Source of the DNA: Theristus sp. LFF4_11
Taxonomy: Eukaryota > Nematoda > Chromadorea > Monhysterida > Xyalidae
Assembly (NCBI GenBank): GCA_030248135.1
Contig: JASANC010002476.1
Coordinates: forward strand, 1 to 64,000
Direction: 5' to 3'
Length of the DNA stretch: 64,000 bases
Shown: positions 46,579 to 60,400 of the stretch, one piece after another
How the letters are laid out: each line of letters starts with the position of its first letter
Position numbering within the stretch: position 1 is the stretch's first letter
Program-made: the position numbers and the translations under genes
Notes under the pieces: model-generated
The model's database searches: none
What the model was told of the DNA's origin: nothing
Seen by the model: the letters and a program-made list of their open reading frames with translations, nothing else

Positions 46579-48418
46579 CTGCAGAGGCAAATGTACTTTT
46601 GCGGCCCAAGAGATTGCGGCCTGGACGATAGCGGCCGAAGCGTAGCGGCCTGAAGGATTGCGGCCTGGACGATTGCGGCCGAAGCATAGCGGCCTGGACG
46701 ATAGCGGCCTGGACGATAGCGGCCTGGACGATAGCGGCCTGGGACGATTGCGGCCTGGGACGATTGCGGCCTGGGACGATTGCGGCCTGGGACGATTGCG
46801 GCCCGGGACGATTGCGGCCTGGGACGATTGCGGCCCACAAAGTTTTCATGCTTTGTCACCTTTCCAGGTCAATTTCTATCTATCTAGAAAATTTGCTCCA
46901 GCCATCTATATCCCCCCAACACCCCTGCTCTGGAACAACAATGGTTTAAGCCATCGTCGTCGTTGTGTCTGCTGCGTTTGCGTCGAATCGATCGTTGATA
47001 CTTGTGCCAATATTTGCGCTAAAATTGTTAGCAATAAAATAAATTGAATTGAATAAAAATTGAATTGAAATTGAATTGAATTGAATTGTTGTTGTTTGTT
47101 GTCCGAATCCCTATGTTTGAAAATCCAAGATTCTGGAGGTTTGGTTTGAAACAAATGCTGGGGGTGGGGTTAGGGTTGTTAAACAAAAATCAAAATTTTT
47201 TATGTGATTAAAAAATGCCGATTAAAAAATTCGAAAATTTTTACTCTAATATGCTCTGAAAACCTTAATTTTGGCACAATTTTTTCGAAAGTTCAACAAA
47301 AATTTTCTTTGATATTACCTCGTAAAACCGTCAGTAGTCGATTTTGGACCGTTTTACCGACTGATTTTAGGCTTCGACAACTTCGGCGATGAAGTTTTTG
47401 AGCGTTCCACAGCTTGGCTCACCATTTCCGATGCAGATAAGGTGACAATTCGCCTTGCAATCTGATTTCTGAGCGTCCGACCTGCTCCGTTTGCAAGCGC
47501 CACGTTGTCTGGTGGTTGCTGTTTCGTGTCCTGTCGTCGCGCCATCATCAGAATTGATCGAATTTCAACCCGGTATGTGTGTTTTCACTTGAGCTGGGGA
47601 CAATTAGTGACGTTTTGGGGGTCAAAACACAAGAAGAGGCATGGTAACGGTTTGGAAAAGGGGTAAATGAGGTCACCCAAACAAAATCTGGAAAGTTTTC
47701 GGGAGTCATTCGGGAGGCGCTTGCACATCAAATGTGTTCTTCGAACTCCCTGGTTGATTTAACACAGCTTTAATTTCTGAATTTTTTTCAATTAAAAAAA
47801 TGACGATTTTTGTTTTTGACGCCTGAGGACTCGACTCGAGACAAAAGAAGATTTTCAGATATCTAGATATTTTCATAAGAAAGTACAGTTTTAATTTTTA
47901 ATGGGAATTTTTTGTTGGTTTAATTTTAAATAATTAATTAGTAGTTTAAAACTTTAATAACAAATTAAACAAAAAGGCTCAGATGAAATATAGCTCTGCT
48001 CGGCGACAAGGAAAGTTGAGCATGGAAGATTTCGATTTGGGGTTCTAAGAAAAACTTAATTACTAATCAATAAACAAAAAACAACTTTTTTGAAAAAAGA
48101 ATTGAAAACTCGTGTGCGAGAATAACATAACCAGTTGCGTGCGACAAAGACAATGACAACGCTTTAAAATTTCGTGGGCCGGAATCGTCCCAGGCCGCAA
48201 TCGTCCCGGGCCGCAATCGTCCCGGGCCGCAATCGTCCCAGGCCGCAATCGTCCCAGGCCGCAATCCTTCAGGCCGCAATCGTCCAGGCCGCAATCCTTC
48301 AGGCCGCAATCGTCCTAGGCCGCAATCCTTCAGGCCGCAATCCTTCAGGCCGCAATGCTTCGGCCGCAATGCTTCGGCCGCTATCTAATGGGCCGCAATC
48401 GAACGCACGCCGCTGCAG
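46579..48418. mobile_element. foldback-like element FB2 with tandem-repeat arms
   Basis: Left arm 46579-46845 and right arm about 48175-48418 are inverted and start at CTGCAG. Each is about thirteen tandem units of 14-16 bp (GATTGCGGCCTGGGAC and variants such as GATAGCGGCCTG). The 1.3-kb middle contains a nested copy of repeat family A (47171-47818) and a TTGAA microsatellite (47042-47090). ORFs reading through the arms are repeat artefacts. Confidence 0.7.
47171..47818. mobile_element. TIR repeat family A, copy 3 (right end lost), inside FB2
   Basis: Starts TAGGGTTGTTAAACAAAAAT and follows copy 2 to about 47818, then diverges. The family ORF is kept on the minus strand (47354-47548, MMARRQDTKQQP). 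Confidence 0.7.
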
Positions 48419-48419
48419 A

Positions 48420-49234
48420 AGTACAACGTTGGACGGATGAAAATGACAGCAAAATCAAGCAAACCGGTCCATCATGTTGTATTCCTTGCTGTGCGAAAGT
48501 TTCCGGTTTTTTAACTTGTACAATTTGAAGGAAATGTTTGGAATATGGAATACTGGCAAGTTAATATAAAGAATATTTGCAATGTAAAACTTGTGCAGTC
48601 TGAACGATAAGGGGCCAGCTTTTCTATGTGAGAGACGCATAAGAAATAAGGTACCGTATTTCTCATTTGAGTCATTTTATCAAACCTAACCAAATAACAA
48701 AACCCGACAAACAAGGTTTAATCGAAAAGTTGCGATCAAGAACTGTGATGGTGAAGTCTAAAAAACACATTTTAGTCGTAGCGTCGCTTGCGATATTCAA
48801 TTCTGCAGCATAAATCTTTTTGGCCATATCTAGAAACTGAAGATTATTGATAAAGAGAACGTCATCAACTTACCAAATTATATTTTTCAATTTCTTGCAC
48901 TCACCTATGTTGTTTGTTTTTTGAAGATAGAAAAACTCAAAACTAAACTGCAGATCGTGCGAAGTTGGCTATAATACACCTTGCGGGACACGTTTGATCT
49001 GTTGCAACGCATGGACTTGCAAAAGTAACATATGCTTCTGAAACACTTTCTCAGATCCTTAACTCTCTGCTAACACGTATTTCAACGCCTTTCTTTTTGA
49101 TCTTTTTTAAAAAAGTTAAACGCGTGTTCCTAAGCATAAGGGAAAAATAGGTGCGTGTCGTCTGCAAGGGACGCGCGATTGGTTCATGAGCAATGACTAC
49201 ACATGAGCATGCCCATGCCATGGAGGTGATTATC
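48420..49234. other. intergenic, no gene seen
   Basis: AT-rich with no supported coding or repeat feature. Confidence 0.4.
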
Positions 49235-50074
49235 TGAAATGGCCTCCCCGGGTGTAACGATCACTCTGGACTGCCAACGCTCCGAATCCTCCGGCCTCGA
49301 ACGCTGATGTGAGGATCAGAACGCTCGGAACTTCGTCGACCTGCACTTTTGCTCAAAGTGAAAATACTCGTTTACGTTTGGTTGTGTGTGTGTGTGTCAG
49401 TCGTTAATGTTTCCACAGTTAATTCCAATTCAATCTTTTTTTCTCTTTTTTTCTCTCTCTTTATTATTTATTCAAATAAACAGTCGATAGCAGAGGAATA
49501 AAACGGCGCCGCTTCAATAAAACTTTCTCGACGTTAATACAGAAAACCGGTCAGTAGCTCAAGAAGCAGAAGAATAAAACACGTACTGGCACAACTGACA
49601 CCGAACAATAGCCGGGCACGGTTATTTATAGGAGTTGTCTTTTTCAAAAATTCCAACATAATTCCCAATCATGTGTGCAAGGGAGAAAGAATGCACAGAA
49701 TAGCGCGGATAATTCATTAGTTTAAAAAAACGAGTCAAATTTGGCACACAATGTGGTTTCTGAACGTCTTTTTTCTTTCATTCAAATTTCGCGCGCTCCT
49801 TGAACCCTGAAAAAAGCTGCCATGTTTAATCGGCCATACCGTACAGTAAGTCACGTGACCCCGGATTAACTGGGGTTAGGAAAGAAACAACCAATCAATA
49901 CACAGAAACAGAGAACACAACCCAATCAGACGCGCCCACACTACCAATCAGAAACGAGTAGTCGACTGTCCGCACACACGCACCCTGTTATACGCAGTCA
50001 CGCCAGGCACTCCCAGCACGCGAAAAGAGAACGGTGCGCCGCAAGGAAGCATGAGGCTAAAGTAGGCCATTACA
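49235..50074. mobile_element. solo LTR related to the LTR elements, with 4-bp target duplication
   Basis: Begins TGAAATGG and ends GTAGGCCATTACA; its ends match the LTRs at 4545 and 6060 (CTGGACTGCCAAC; GCTAAAGTAGG). Both sides are flanked by TATC. It is 840 bp, twice the length of the other LTRs, partly because an arm of the 36-kb TIR element lies inside it (about 49630-49850). No internal region remains. Confidence 0.75.
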
Positions 50075-50489
50075 TATCATAATGAAACATTGCTACGGAA
50101 CGCCCATACGAACAACGCTTTTATTTTAAAATCTCCACATTTTTTCAGTTTTTTTCAGTTATAAAAACGCCAGCTGGCGTTAATTAACACCAATTGGCGT
50201 TTTTAGCGCCGCTGAAAACGCCAGATCTATTTGTACAGTGGCTGCCGAAGTTTTTGTTTCCACGCACACACACATCACTTTCTGTGGCCAACAATTACTT
50301 TTCCACAGCAAAAATCAGCGCAACGCAAAAACACAGTGTGCACGCACACAACACAATTTGGGCAGTTTTTCAACCTCTGCAGTTCACATCCAGCGCATGT
50401 GCTAGGACACAGTAAACACCGTGACCGCACAATTTCCGATCCCCCACCCCACAGTGGACCCAAAATTCATGGCCAAATTTTTACGCTTT

Positions 50490-50710
50490 ATGAATATCTT
50501 TTATTTTGGTCCCGAGACACTATGCGCGCATAGATATGTACACAGTTTCATGCATGGCGCGGGAATTCAAAATTGGCAAAATTGGCAAGTTGATCTGAGT
50601 CCCTCAAATAGCTCCGAGTCACTTAGGCGATTTTGAATTGGCACATAAATTCCTTTCAACGTCTGCACACACATTGAGTCGCCGAACCTAAAAATGTGGT
50701 AATACTTGAG
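50490..50710 (-). repeat. dispersed repeat family S, copy 2
   Basis: Inverse-oriented homologue of 20740-20990. Confidence 0.7.
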
Positions 50711-50711
50711 T

Positions 50712-52176
50712 TTCATTTGTTTTGGTTTTGAGTTTTAGGTGTGTCGTTGATTTTCTCCAAGTGCTGACTTTCTGAGACGGTGTCATGACTAATTCCAGCG
50801 CAATCTCTGTCACTTTTTGCGAATATCAGAGGTGCTGCTGCTGCGATGCGACAGAATTTACGGTATCGCGAGTGAGGGCGAGCTGGGCACACGCAAGTGA
50901 CAGCCTGGCCTGATGCATGCGAACGTGTGTGTACAGCTTGTACAGCACGGCTGTTGAGACTTTTTTCATGCAGCCCAATACAGCGTTCGGAGTCTCACCA
51001 TGCGCTGTTGTTGTATATCATAGTAGTTGAAATTTACATGCATATTGCCTCTGTAAATTTCCCAGTGTTGTGTTGTTATCGAGCTGAGAACAAAACTAAA
51101 TGTGAGCGAACGAGACAGAAACTGAATTTTTTAGCCGTGCTGTGTGCTCGCTGTTGTTACCATGTACACATCGTCTCACTCTTCTCACTCAACGTTATTG
51201 CCTTATTTTCTTTCTTCAAACTACATGGACGAGGATTTTTTACGGACCTCTATGAAACTTTTGTCGGCTACAGGCTGTTTCTTTTTTCTGTGTTACGAGA
51301 CTGACTAACTGCAGACACATTGAAATGGCAACTACGAAAAATCCCCTTTTGCGTGCGTAGCTTGGCTTGTCGTCGCCTGTATCAGCGATATTTTATACAA
51401 TCGAATGTCAATGTTTCAGGACTTCTAAATACCGTATATCTACCGTTATTTATACAAACAACCAATTATGCTTAGGAAGACTCAAAATCATCAACCCCAG
51501 ACAAAGCCACCGGAGTTGGGTACGTTCGGTTTCCTGAAACCGGTGGTGGAACTAAAGAAATTCTTTTACTAAATTCGTAAAAATTTTGAAACAACCACAA
51601 CCTGGCCGCTTATAGCAGTCTCTGATGTTAACGTAGAAATCGTGTCAAGACCTGCATTACCGTGATAAGCCTGCCCGAAGTTTCGACATTGGCTTGATAC
51701 TTAGTGCTGCTGCGCGGTGCACGTTCAAAGGACACCGCGGCTGTATATTTTCTTTCCTCTTTTCATGCAGCTGATGATGCAGAAATGCTACTGCCGCTTG
51801 TCCTGTATGTACGGCAGCTTCTCGCTTTTCAGCTTCTGAATCTGCTCTGCACACACAGACGGCTCACACTGATGAATGTGAGTCACGGATCAGCGTATAC
51901 GTTCAAGACCGACTTTGCAGCTCTAAATATCCCTTTTGCTCTTCTGTTCCATGCGTGCCATATATTCTTCGATATCTTCACATGGATATTGCTCGTCATA
52001 TTGCTCTATTCACAAAACGGGTGTTCGTTCAAAACTGAAGCAGCGAAATAACATTCGTGTAGCAAATCGTATTCGTTTGGGCACTTGAGTTTGACATTTC
52101 ATGCGGATCTCTCTCGCTCTCTGCTTTTCTCGGGAGGGTGGACCATTTTACGCAAATCTAATGTTTTATGACCGAG
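50712..52176. other. intergenic, no gene seen
   Basis: ORFs at 50897-51304 and 51704-52051 (plus) are Cys/Leu-rich and lack domain signals; I do not call them. Confidence 0.4.
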
Positions 52177-52178
52177 TA

Positions 52179-52374
52179 CAGGGTGACTGAGGTTGGTTGC
52201 AGTTTGAAAAACTTCCCTGAAGCTGCAGAAGAATGACGAAAATTTTTCTTTTGCACATCTGACTGAACTGTAGAAAAGAACGAAAAAACAGCTGGCTTGT
52301 GACGACAGTACAACAGAAAGTCAGAGTAAAGACTATACTGCTCATTTTCTTGCTGCGACTCATTCATTACCCTG
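52179..52374. mobile_element. small mariner-like MITE at a TA site
   Basis: 196 bp, ends CAGGGTGACTGAG and CAGGGTAATGAATGAG (read inward), flanked by TA on both sides. Terminal match is short, so the call is tentative. Confidence 0.45.
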
Positions 52375-52376
52375 TA

Positions 52377-55300
52377 TCAGTCTGGAACAGCGCTAATGTT
52401 CGACATTGTTCAGGGTGGATGAATTTGCCATCCCACGTTAGTCCATGATCTTTGTTGCTCTTAGTAATAATGCGCGCTTAATTTCATGTTCTTGTTCTGA
52501 ATTTTATACTGCGCTCAACTCTGAGTTAGAAATCGGCTATTTATGATAGTGTTCTTTCGGTTTAGCTTATGTGTTGATCTTGATCAGACTTTTTGGTAAA
52601 AAGCGCATACCTTACAGTGTATATCTTCATTTCATTACATATGTTTTATGATGAAAACTATGTATAAAATCAAATCGAGTGGCCAATATCTGCTTCAGCA
52701 AAGAATCAAAAAAATTTGTTGCACGAGCAAACACTTTTTCTCTGCACCGGACAAACGCTGCTACTGGCTACAATTGATTGAGCTTCGTTGACTTGTCATT
52801 CCATTATATGGTACCGCGGAATCAAGCAGCTGACACGACAAGCTTCATATCAAATTCCTCGATTAGCTTTCAGCGTTCTGACAAAAGTCACCAAGACACC
52901 ATTCACAGGCAGCTGTGGTTTGCGTTTTGAGGCAAGACCTGCAAAATACAACATTTTGTTGATCAAAATGTTGAGTCTTTTTTTAGTGTAGGGCACGTGA
53001 CGCCTTACGCCAACCCGCAAACAACCATCTCAAATTTCAAGTTTTGTTCAACACTTTTTCTGCGTCACAAGACAATAAATACTTACTAACTTTACATGCT
53101 GGTTACGCTTTGTTCACCTTTCTACTTCCGACTGATTTTTGTTTCAGATGTTTTCGCTGATTGTTGTTCAAAAAAACTTGTTCTGTATTTTCAAATGTGA
53201 AGTGTGAGCTGCACTTTCAAATTAACTGTTGCAAAAGTATTGAGTGCGGCAAATCAATTCACTTCTGCGCATGTTTCCAGTGACCGTATTCTCATGGAGA
53301 CCCATCTTTGAAAAAACATAAAACAGACCTTGCGGGAAACACGAACGTAACATGAATTTTCATACCGTTCTTCAAAAGCTCAGGTACGTGTACAAACGTT
53401 TGTGTGTGGTTTATAAAAAACTGAATTCCAGCACATTATGCCCGTTACAGCTTTCTTTAAAAATCAACTCCGTCTACTTTTCTTTGTGGCCTCGAATTCA
53501 AAATCAAACTGAACAAAAAGAGAAGCTGTAAACCTTGCTGTGTGGAAGTGTGTGTGTGTGTGCCTGTTTATTATCCTGTCTTTGAAAAGTTCAATTACAT
53601 AAAACCACCAACATGGACACAGTATCTTTTTTCTGTAAAATGTCCGTTCCGTTTTTCCTCCATGACATTCTGTTTGCGGTGTCGATTTCATATTCTTTCT
53701 GATGGCCTCTGTTTTACCGCCACTTCCAAAAGGATGCAAAATAACTGACCCGATCCATAACCCGTTTTTTGAAAACAAAATAGTGCATTCGTCGTTAAGT
53801 GCAAAAATAAATACAATACTTTTGTTGCTCAAAGCACTACAGCTGGGTAAATTTTGCAAAATTTTGTTCTTTCAGAAAATATAAAAAATGCACGACCTAT
53901 GTTTGTATATACATAGCTATTCTATTTTTATATTCAGCCATACCTACTTCATTCTTTTTCTGAAAAACGAAAAAACTAATTTTCCAGTCCACTGTGTCCC
54001 GTTAAACTTTGCCGTGTACGTGTTTGTTTGGTGTTTGTGGAATTTTGGAATGTTTCCCCGCCGTTAAAATAATTCAACTATAACAGTCAATATCGGATTA
54101 TTTGGCATAAATAAATAAACTATTTTATGGTTTATTTTTGTGCCATGTTCTGGTGCTACGACTTGCTATTAATACAAGGAATTTGACTGGATATTCTCAG
54201 TGCGTGCCACACATTCTCATCGTGGATCGCTTTACCGCCAGTTTTTACGAACAAATTAACCCACTAACTGTTTCTCGAATCTCCGTGTGATTTCACGACA
54301 ATTTAGTTTTGCAACCTGCGAAAATCGTAAATATACAAAAATAAACACATTACAAGACGCGACTAAAGAACGGAGCATACTGTTCTGATCGAACAACCGC
54401 TGGTACTACAACTGTTCCTGAACTTAAAATGCCAAAAATGCTGTTACGCATTCCGATCAGGCTAAAATAAAAGCCAAATAATAGACAAAAAGGATTATAG
54501 AAAGTTCAAGATGCGAAACGCGTTTGCATATGCGTTTTCCAACGCGAAACATCAACAAATAACAAAATAATTTCGTTCGTACTGACACACCGGTCGGTTT
54601 AGTGCGTTTAGCTCTATTTTCGCACCCTAAATAATTGTGTTGCCTAGAAAACCACAAAATATTCAGCCACATTTGCTTATTGTTCGTGTTTGTTTCACTA
54701 TGGCAACCACCACAACGTTTAAGTTCAGCTTAGATTTGAGATGAGAAACGATTTTTATGTTACGTTATGTACGTTGTGTAGTTTGTGTCAGCTGAGTTCT
54801 TTTGGTGTGTGTTGTTTGTGCTGTAAATTTATGGTAAAATGTGAGGCGGTTATTTATTTTGCATCGCTTTTTCAGCATTTATTTATAGTGCGTAAACTTG
54901 GTATAGAATAGTAGTCAGACACATACACGTGTACAATCAATGTTAGTTGACATCGTTCAGTTGATTGAACGCATCTTTGGACACACCCACACAGCTGAAC
55001 TTGAACTTGAAACTTGAAAGTTAAAACTTGATCTGGAACTTGAAAATGCTTGCTTTTGCAGTTGTAAACAGTTGTAAACGTTTTATAAACCCGTAAAAAT
55101 AGCTCGATTGAAGCCCGTTTTTTGTTTCGTCTTTCTACATTTAGCCGCATGACACGACGTCCATACCACACTACCATAGAACAAGGTTTCAGCCGTTTGA
55201 ATTTCAGCATGGCACATGTTTTTTATTGAAAACTGGCACGTCCTGCAAATTTTCAGTGTGCTCTATTGTACCATTTTAGTTTTGCATGCGTGCGCCCTAA

Positions 55301-57421
55301 TTTTTTTATCGTTAATGGACATCTAATGTGATGGGTTGTGTGCTACATCATTGTCAATAAAAATGCACCTTGAAAGCGACTCTTAACAGACTGATTCGAT
55401 GATTTTTCACGTTCACAAGTGCGCTTTACAGCCAGAAAGTAGTGCATTTTGTCGGCGTGCTTAAACTTGTTTTGTTTATAAGACGTGATACTATTGTGAA
55501 AAATGAACCACCGAAGCAAAAACATTTTTTTCAATTTAAAAGTTTTTCAATTAATCAACGTTGAATTTTGAAATTTTAAATTGAAAACTAGACTTTCTGT
55601 CTGAGCCATTGGTTAGCATCTGTCAACAGTTCTCGGGACATTCCATATTTCACAAACATTGTAGCCGTTTTCGTGTGCCGTCTCGCTGAAAAAATCATTT
55701 GAAATGTATGGTGCGTGCGTGGTGCGTGCTTATTTCAACAGAATACGCATGTCTCTATCCAGATGTCCAGTAGCTTTTGCTCTAAAACATTCAATTCCAC
55801 GTACATATTCTATTATTCTGTATTGAGCTTAGCATGTAGATGAATGCAATTCAATAGGGCCCACTAGAATCAGCCATATCCGTGGTGTTAAGCGAGCTCT
55901 CCGGCAGCTAATAAACAACTTTCCTAGGCTAAGCCTGTACAGTAAGCTAGGCAACCAAACCATCATGTCGGTTTATTCACGAATCTTGTGGGATATAAGT
56001 TATCTTCACACAAAAATTGCGCTCAAGGCTTTGCTTAAGCATGCCCAAAACGTGATTTCACAAGCACATTGTTGCCGGTTAGCTAGCCCAACGACTTCAT
56101 CGTCCTTGTGCAAGCATGTAGTGCACCTTTTATTATTTACATTTACGTTCGCTCCATGCGCTGCCTCCATCCAGAGCTATACTAGCAATATTGTCAGCTA
56201 CCCTGCCTTTGCTATTTTATACTTTGCTTGCTCAACTAACTGCTTGTGTCTATCAAACGCTGGTGTCTACCGTAAATTCTCCTTGCAATAAAGATCTGTT
56301 TTTCTCCAAAATGATGTTAATTTTTTCAAAGTTTAAAACTTTCCGTTTTGTGCAGAGCTTAAAAGTTTTCAGTGTCCTTGACATGTGGGTTTTCCAACAA
56401 AAGCCCAAATCTTTATCTTCATGCTTGTTCGTTCTGCTTTCATGTGAGAAATTACGGTACATTGGTTGCTTTTCTTGCCCTGGGTTGCCGTTTATCCCGG
56501 AATATACACATTGTATGCGTGCAATGCAATGCGTGACACTCGTTCGTAATATTTATTTATTTATTGCATCATTTGTAAACGACAGAGCGTTTGGTGTTTC
56601 CAGGATGTTGTATCTCCAGTTTCACTGATTATCGTTTTACTGCTTTATGCATGGCTGAAAAACTAAATACATTATGTTACTTTTTTGAGTGTCAAAGAGT
56701 GTTAGCGTGAAAACTATGGTGAAACAGTGAATTTGGCATGTCGTTGTTACCAGGTGACCGAACTGCTGTACTGCGTCAAAAAATCATTTTGGTTGACCAT
56801 TTGGCGTTTTCTGTGTTTTTTGGCGTGCGTGCGCACTTTATTTTCCGCTCTCTTTATTGACTGCTTTACGTGACATGTTCACTGTAACTTTTTCTTTGCT
56901 ATTTTTTGAAATTTTTGAATTTCTGGTTCAAATTTCTGTAACCGTTTCAAGCTTCAGTTGTTGCGTGTCCACTGGAATCCCCTGTAACACAGTCGTAACC
57001 TTTCTGTCCTGTTCGCTTGCGTGTGGGCTTGCTCATGTTTACTGCATCATGTTCCCGTGCTTTGCGCGCAAATGTTGCTTGCGTTGCGTTTGTGTCTTGA
57101 AATTTCAAAAGCTTCAAAACCTTTGTGCTGTATGTGAACTTTTACAAAAGTTGCGTGCCACTTGATTGACATGCCACAGTCGATAGTCGAAATTCAGAGT
57201 GCGCATATTAATGCCAAACTGTGTGGCCTCTGTCGTTGTTGCTGGAACCGTTGCGGTCGTCAGAAACTTTGAAAACCTTCTTCCCTGACAATCAAGGTCG
57301 GGCTGCAGTTGGCTATCGTGTCAAGACCCGCACACAACTCTAACCGCACAGCGCATCTTTGACATTCGACTGTCCATGTCACTCCTCATGTCAGATTTTT
57401 CTTGAGTACATGGATTTGCAG
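52377..57421. other. intergenic, no gene seen
   Basis: AT-rich; no confident exons or shared repeats. It includes the upstream region of the plus-strand gene that starts at 57426. Confidence 0.4.
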
Positions 57422-57425
57422 GTTT

Positions 57426-60400
57426 ATGGGTGGTCATCCGTCGACGCAGCAGAGTGACTCCGCCCACAACACAGCAAGCAGCAGTGCACCAAGCGATCAT
57501 CACTCAATCACTCAGCAATTTCAAACGCACCAAAGCAACTCCGTCGACCGGTTCGACACTAATACTCATTCACAAAGTGACCAATTGAAAAACATTGAAC
57601 GCACGTATCCAGATCATAATATTTCTCACTGCTCTGACCAAAACGCATTGAGTGTTACCACCAAAAGCGAGCAGCGTCCGAGTTTCTTTCGCCGATTGGC
57701 GCGGGCGTTGCAGCCGACGACCACACCGAGCGAAGCGCTTGCAAGTCGGCCGGCGCGTCTTCAGTACTGCGACTGCCACTACGAGGACGGACAGCGCATC
57801 CCGCGGGAGCAGGGCGACTCGCTCGCGCATCCTTTGCCCACGCACGGTCTCGAGCTGCCTCGGCCGGCTACGGTGGCCGCCAGCAGGCCGCACCGCACCA
57901 AGCGCGCCACGGCGCTCGCGCACCTGCGCAACACCGCCAGCGACAAGCGGTCGTGTGCGCAGACGACCACGGCTACTGGTGGGGCTGCCCTGAGTTACAA
58001 CCGACAGCAGACGCGAGCGAACAACGACGATAAGAAGCCTGACAGCAGTGGCGAGCGGCTGGCGAGCATGTCGCTGCGCAACAAGACACGCTCCGGCACT
58101 TACCCGTACCCGAGGAATCACACGACGCTCATCGTGTTCCCCGGAGTGAGACGTGAGTGATTATTCGGTTGTTTTATCAGTTGCACGCTTATTTAGCACT
58201 TTGTGATTACGTGAGATCAAATGGGCAATCATTATACCACAAATATGATTGACAAGCAACATCGTTTGTCTGTTCTTATCTCGACATTCTCGGTCACAGA
58301 CAGTCATTTGAAACGAGATAGATTATGCTACTTGAGATTCGGTTGCTTATGGTAATTAGAGTGCGCATAATTTATGGATACACACAATCACGGATTCGTT
58401 TGCCCCACGAGATCAGTTTGTAGCAGCCACAAAGACCGCATCGTATACAATGCCGAATAACCACAAACGCACACGCTTGGCCAACAAGCTTTCAATTCCG
58501 ATGAAAGACCAAACGAAAAAAATTCGCTTCTCCAAACTGCCACTGTACAATGCAGCGATTGAGGCGGAGCCTGAACGGCGGCCAGCCCTGACGCGACCTC
58601 CGTTGAATCGGGCGATCCCAACGATCCCGGAGAGTCTCAGCAACGAGAGCATCAAAACGCAGACGTCCGTCTCAAAGTCGGACAGCAAGCACAGCTTCGG
58701 CGGCGATCCGAACACGCCCAGCATACCGGAGAACACGGTCGCTGGCGGCAACCTAAACGGCGGTTGGTGCCTTCTGTCTGTTCCATAAACGTTTCATGGC
58801 TTTTTAGCCAATTCAAAACTCTTTTTAGCTAACTGAATCGCATTGAGTCAGGGGAAACGGGTACAAATGTTTGAAATTAGAGCAGTAGTTTCGTCTTCCC
58901 TCTGTGATAATGCATGTGTTCTTACACACTTCCCAGCTGCCGTTGACAACGCTTTAAGCAATATTGCATCAACCAACCTAATAGTTTTTGCTACACTTGT
59001 TTTGTTGTTGCCACTGTTTTCACCATTCGAGCGTGTGCCAAGTGCATTTCAGCTCAGCATCGAGCGCACGGCAACAATGGCGGTGATCACTCGTTGGTGA
59101 TTGCGAACGCAATGGCGCAGTCCAGTGGAGTGCCCAGACCGCCCGTAGCACGGCTCGCTCATCAACATGAACTGGCACAGCAGCGACGCCGCTACAACGC
59201 TGCACCGGTGGGCTGTTCATTTGGAGATAGGTTTTCAATAAGATCAACTTTGAAAACAGGTAGTCTCCTTGCGGACTGCCCTTCTGCGGGCACAAAACTG
59301 GTGGACAACAAAAAAATTCAACTTCCACTGAAAACAGTTCCAAACTTTTGTCCAAACCATTTAGCCAAATGCTCCACCTCTTGTGGCTACACCGGACATT
59401 TTGTTTGGTTACCACCGGTAGTCACACTCAAGAGATGGAGCGTTTGGCCAAAATGTTTGGAAAAAGTATGGAAACGGTTTTCAGTGTCCTTCCATTCCAG
59501 ACAAAACAAATCTCTCAGTTCGCAGGCGCCCGAGTCAGCCGCACTGGCACGCCCACCGCCGTGCAACTCCGCCGTGCACACCCACCCCCAGCCAGCGCCC
59601 CACAGCTGCACAGTCTCTCAGACGGCCAGTGTCTCCACGAGCAGCAGCAGTGGCCGCCAGCAAGCGCTCGCTTCGTCAAGCACTTGTTCCGCTGCGAGCG
59701 TGTCCTCAACAGCCGCAGAGGCAGCGTTCCAGTTCGCTGCGGTCTCTCCAGCGCCTCGACGGCCGCTTTCAGCCGGCGGCCACGCGTCCTCCTCGTCCGG
59801 CGTCTGTGCCGCGTCCAACAGTGAGCCGCACCATCAGCGGAGCAGCGCGAGTTCGGCGACGGTCACGCCGACGCGCACACCGCGCAGCCCGTTCACCGGA
59901 ATGTCGCGGCGCATCCTGGCGCGCTTCCACGGCAACTTCGCGCGCAGCATGGACTCGGCGTCGCTGACGACCACCAGCCGGGACGGCTCGACGCATTCGC
60001 TCTGTCAGTCTCGGTTCGAGCAGGCACAGTTGCGCCCTCGGCACCGCGCCGGCTCGCACGATCTCAACAACGGGCACAAGGCGCCCTCCGTCGCCTCTGC
60101 AGCCGCCGTTCTGCCGAAATCGGGAAAACTGCTGAAATCGTCGAGTCTCGAGGAGACGTCGCACGGACGACCGGAGAAATCAAAGCACACGAACATTTTC
60201 GCGCGGTTCATGGCGCATCGGTCGGCGTCGGCGCAGCAGAAACCGTCACCAGGGACCGCGTCAACCTCGGGCACACCGCCGAAAATGGCCGCAGTAAACC
60301 TTGTAACTGCGGGCAATACTGAACCAGAAAAACAGCCGATCGAGCCTCAGGCAGCCCGCCCGTCCTGCAGCAACCCGTCACATATCCAGGCGGCTCCAGC

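Noticed and set aside
46579..48418. ORFs of RPGRNRPRPQSS and GLDDSGLDD type
   Set aside because: Translations of the foldback tandem units in both directions; no independent coding evidence.
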